From: Deltaproteobacteria bacterium
GTDB lineage: Bacteria > Myxococcota > UBA727 > VGSZ01
Length of the DNA: 64,000 nucleotides
Direction: 5' to 3'
NCBI GenBank assembly: GCA_020850995.1
Contig: JADZDP010000077.1
Location: 1 to 64,000 of the forward strand
The first letter of the stretch is position 1; each line of letters opens with the position of its first letter. Below are positions 62,530 through 64,000 of the stretch, piece by piece. The notes beneath the pieces are model-generated. The model searched no databases and was not told the origin of the DNA. It saw only the letters and a program-made list of their open reading frames with translations. The position numbers and the translations under genes are program-made.

Positions 62530-63759
62530 ATGCCGGCGGAAGGTGGAGCTCAGAACGAGGCGTGGATCGCGCGCGGCACCAAGGCGCTGCTCGGCAATTA
62601 CAAGCCTTTGCCGGTCGTCTTGGTGGGTGGCGAGGGCGCGCGCGTCAAGGACGCCGACGGCAACAGCTACATCGACTTCGTCGGTGGCATCGCGGTCTCC
62701 GCGCTCGGGCACAACCACCCGGCGCTGGTGCGGGCCATCATGGAGCAGGCGGGCAAGATCCTCCACACCGCCAACGTCGTGTGGAACGAGCCAGCCATCG
62801 CGCTGGCCGAGAAGCTGGTGGCGCGCTCCTTCGGTGACCGAGTGTTCTTCTGCAACTCCGGCGCCGAGGCCGTCGAGGCCATGATCAAGCTCGCGCGCAA
62901 GGTCTTTCACGATCGCGGCGAAGGGCGCTTCGAGATCATCAGCTTCGAGAAGAGCTTCCACGGGCGCACGCTGGGCGCGCTCACCTGCACCGGCCAGGAG
63001 AAGTACCGCGTGGGCTTCGAGCCGCTCCTACCCGGCGTGCGCAACGTGCCCTACGGCGACATTGGCGCTCTCGAGCAGGCCATGACCGAGCGCACCGCCG
63101 CCGTGCTCCTCGAGCCCATCCTGGGCGAGGGCGGCGTGGTGGTGCCGCCATCGGGCTTCTTGAAAGCGGTGCGCGACATCACGCAGAAGCACGGCTGCCT
63201 GATGCTGCTCGACGAGGTGCAGTCCGGGGTGGGCCGCACCGGCACCTTGTGGGGCTACGAACACGAGGGTGTCGCCCCCGACGCCATGAGCCTCGCCAAG
63301 GGGCTCGGCGGCGGCCTCCCCATTGGCGCGATGGTGACGACCGAGGCGCTCGGCCAGCACCTGGGCTTTGGCACCCACGGCTCCACCTTCGGGGGCAACC
63401 CGGTGGCCTGCGCCGCCGGCGGCGTCGTCATCGACGTGGTGTCGGACCCGACCTTCCTGGCGCGCGTGCGCCAGCTCAGCGAGCACCTGATGACGCGGCT
63501 AGCGCAGCTCGCCAAGCAACACCGCAAGGTGGTGGTCGACGTGCGCGGCCGTGGGTTGTGGGCCGGCATCGAGCTCAACGTCGATTGTTCGCCGCTGCCG
63601 CGCCGCGCGTTGCAGAGCGGGCTCTTGCTCAACGCCATCGGTGGTCGCGTGTTGCGCGTCGCGCCGCCGCTGGTCATCGACAAGGGGACGCTCGACGCCG
63701 GCATCGCCGTCATCGACCAGCTGCTCTCCGAGCTGGTGTCGGAGCCCACGCGCGCATGA
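62530..63759 (+). CDS. argD: Acetylornithine aminotransferase family, PLP-dependent (ArgD-like)
   Basis: A 409-residue class III aminotransferase. Key features are GGIAVSALGHNHPALVRAI, FCNSGAEAVEAMIKLAR, SFEKSFHGRTLGALTCTG, LLDEVQSGVGRTGTLWGYE (PLP Asp and Gln) and SLAKGLGGGLPIGAM with the Schiff-base Lys. LNAIGGRVLRVAPPL near the end is typical of ArgD and succinylornithine enzymes. Function in arginine synthesis is likely, though ornithine or GABA transamination cannot be excluded. ATG 62530 has GGAGG 6 bases upstream. The stop overlaps the next ATG (ATGA 63756-63759). Confidence 0.9.
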   Translation: MPAEGGAQNEAWIARGTKALLGNYKPLPVVLVGGEGARVKDADGNSYIDFVGGIAVSALGHNHPALVRAIMEQAGKILHTANVVWNEPAIALAEKLVARSFGDRVFFCNSGAEAVEAMIKLARKVFHDRGEGRFEIISFEKSFHGRTLGALTCTGQEKYRVGFEPLLPGVRNVPYGDIGALEQAMTERTAAVLLEPILGEGGVVVPPSGFLKAVRDITQKHGCLMLLDEVQSGVGRTGTLWGYEHEGVAPDAMSLAKGLGGGLPIGAMVTTEALGQHLGFGTHGSTFGGNPVACAAGGVVIDVVSDPTFLARVRQLSEHLMTRLAQLAKQHRKVVVDVRGRGLWAGIELNVDCSPLPRRALQSGLLLNAIGGRVLRVAPPLVIDKGTLDAGIAVIDQLLSELVSEPTRA

Positions 63760-64000
63760 GCGCCATCGATTGCCCCGCGGCACCGGCGGCCATCGACGAC
63801 GCGGTCGAGGCCGCGCTGGGGGCGCTGTTACGCGACCGCGACGTAGGCGAGCTCCAGTGCCTGGAGGGCGGCTTCCTGCAGGTGTTGCGGCGCGGTCGAC
63901 GCGAGCGGCTCGACGCCGTGCTCGAGGGCCCGCTCTTCGGCTTGGTGCGCGACCACGGCGCCGAGCGCCAGCTGATCGCGCTGCGGCTGCGCGGCGGCCA
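63756..64000 (+). CDS. 5' part of a gene truncated by the window end, function unknown
   Basis: Begins ATG at 63756, overlapping the argD stop (ATGA), and stays open to the end of the window, giving at least 81 residues. Visible sequence is MSAIDCPAAPAAIDDAVEA, LLRDRDVGELQCLEGGFLQV and ERLDAVLEGPLFGLVRDHGA. I recognise no family. Overlap with argD suggests translational coupling. Confidence 0.6.
   Translation, partial: MSAIDCPAAPAAIDDAVEAALGALLRDRDVGELQCLEGGFLQVLRRGRRERLDAVLEGPLFGLVRDHGAERQLIALRLRGG

Overview
The window reads as chromosomal DNA of a high-G+C member of the Myxococcota (the former delta-proteobacteria). The evidence is an mglB-mglA polarity pair very close to the Myxococcus proteins, a Tol/Exb-type motor with an AgmX-like energy transducer and several large TPR proteins, a sigma-54 two-component pair, and many surface lipoproteins with Gly-Glu, Cys-rich or Pro-Ala low-complexity stretches. 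Gene density is very high. Stop/start overlaps of the GTGA or ATGA kind are common and were used to choose several starts. I see no rRNA, tRNA, CRISPR array, prophage or transposase gene.

Layout. 1-1152: a hairpin repeat and a rhomboid protease. 1244-2857: purH. 2922-7724: a segment visibly less G+C-rich than its surroundings, with a membrane acyltransferase, a PKD/beta-helix surface protein and an asparagine-synthase-like PP-loop protein. 7953-13767: add, a LETM1-like protein, an RluD-type pseudouridine synthase, a small conserved protein, a degenerate-J/RodZ-HTH fusion and a MinD-like ATPase, all on the minus strand. 13839-19809: HNH nuclease, histidine kinase, NtrC-type regulator and an outer-membrane-type protein. 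19849-25251: rsmI, yraN, rnhB, a degenerate SMC/YhaN-like protein, rplS with a clear terminator, and a divergent gene with a histone-H1-like linker. 25304-28602: both glutathione-synthesis genes around an EI24-type membrane protein. 28634-32357: a (Gly-Glu)20 lipoprotein, a glycosyltransferase and UDP-glucose dehydrogenase.

32449-45935 is the most coherent block: a co-directional run mglB-mglA, a secreted coiled-coil protein, three TPR proteins, a small exported protein, a TolQ/ExbB protein, two ExbD/TolR proteins and an AgmX-like transducer. I infer an envelope-spanning, proton-driven machine related to the Agl/Glt gliding and Tol-like systems, physically linked to its polarity switch. One ExbD paralogue keeps the motor aspartate and the other has asparagine in its place.

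46090-64000: recR, ybaB, an FHA protein, uvrC, a thioredoxin-fold protein, full-length metH, an orphan ZnuA-like binding protein, a rhodanese, a Cys-rich lipoprotein, a flavoprotein-like oxidoreductase, a TPR/HEAT protein, a lipoprotein, an ArgD-type aminotransferase and a gene cut by the window end.

The most unusual non-coding signal is a dispersed element present three times (around 21-107, 46725-46885 and 57906-58057). Each copy has a gapless 57-base core with 42 invariant positions and an inner hairpin with a compensatory base-pair change. The cores are enclosed by long inverted-repeat arms whose sequence differs between copies while pairing is kept. A related-looking hairpin lies just downstream of recR. 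I do not recognise it as a named family.
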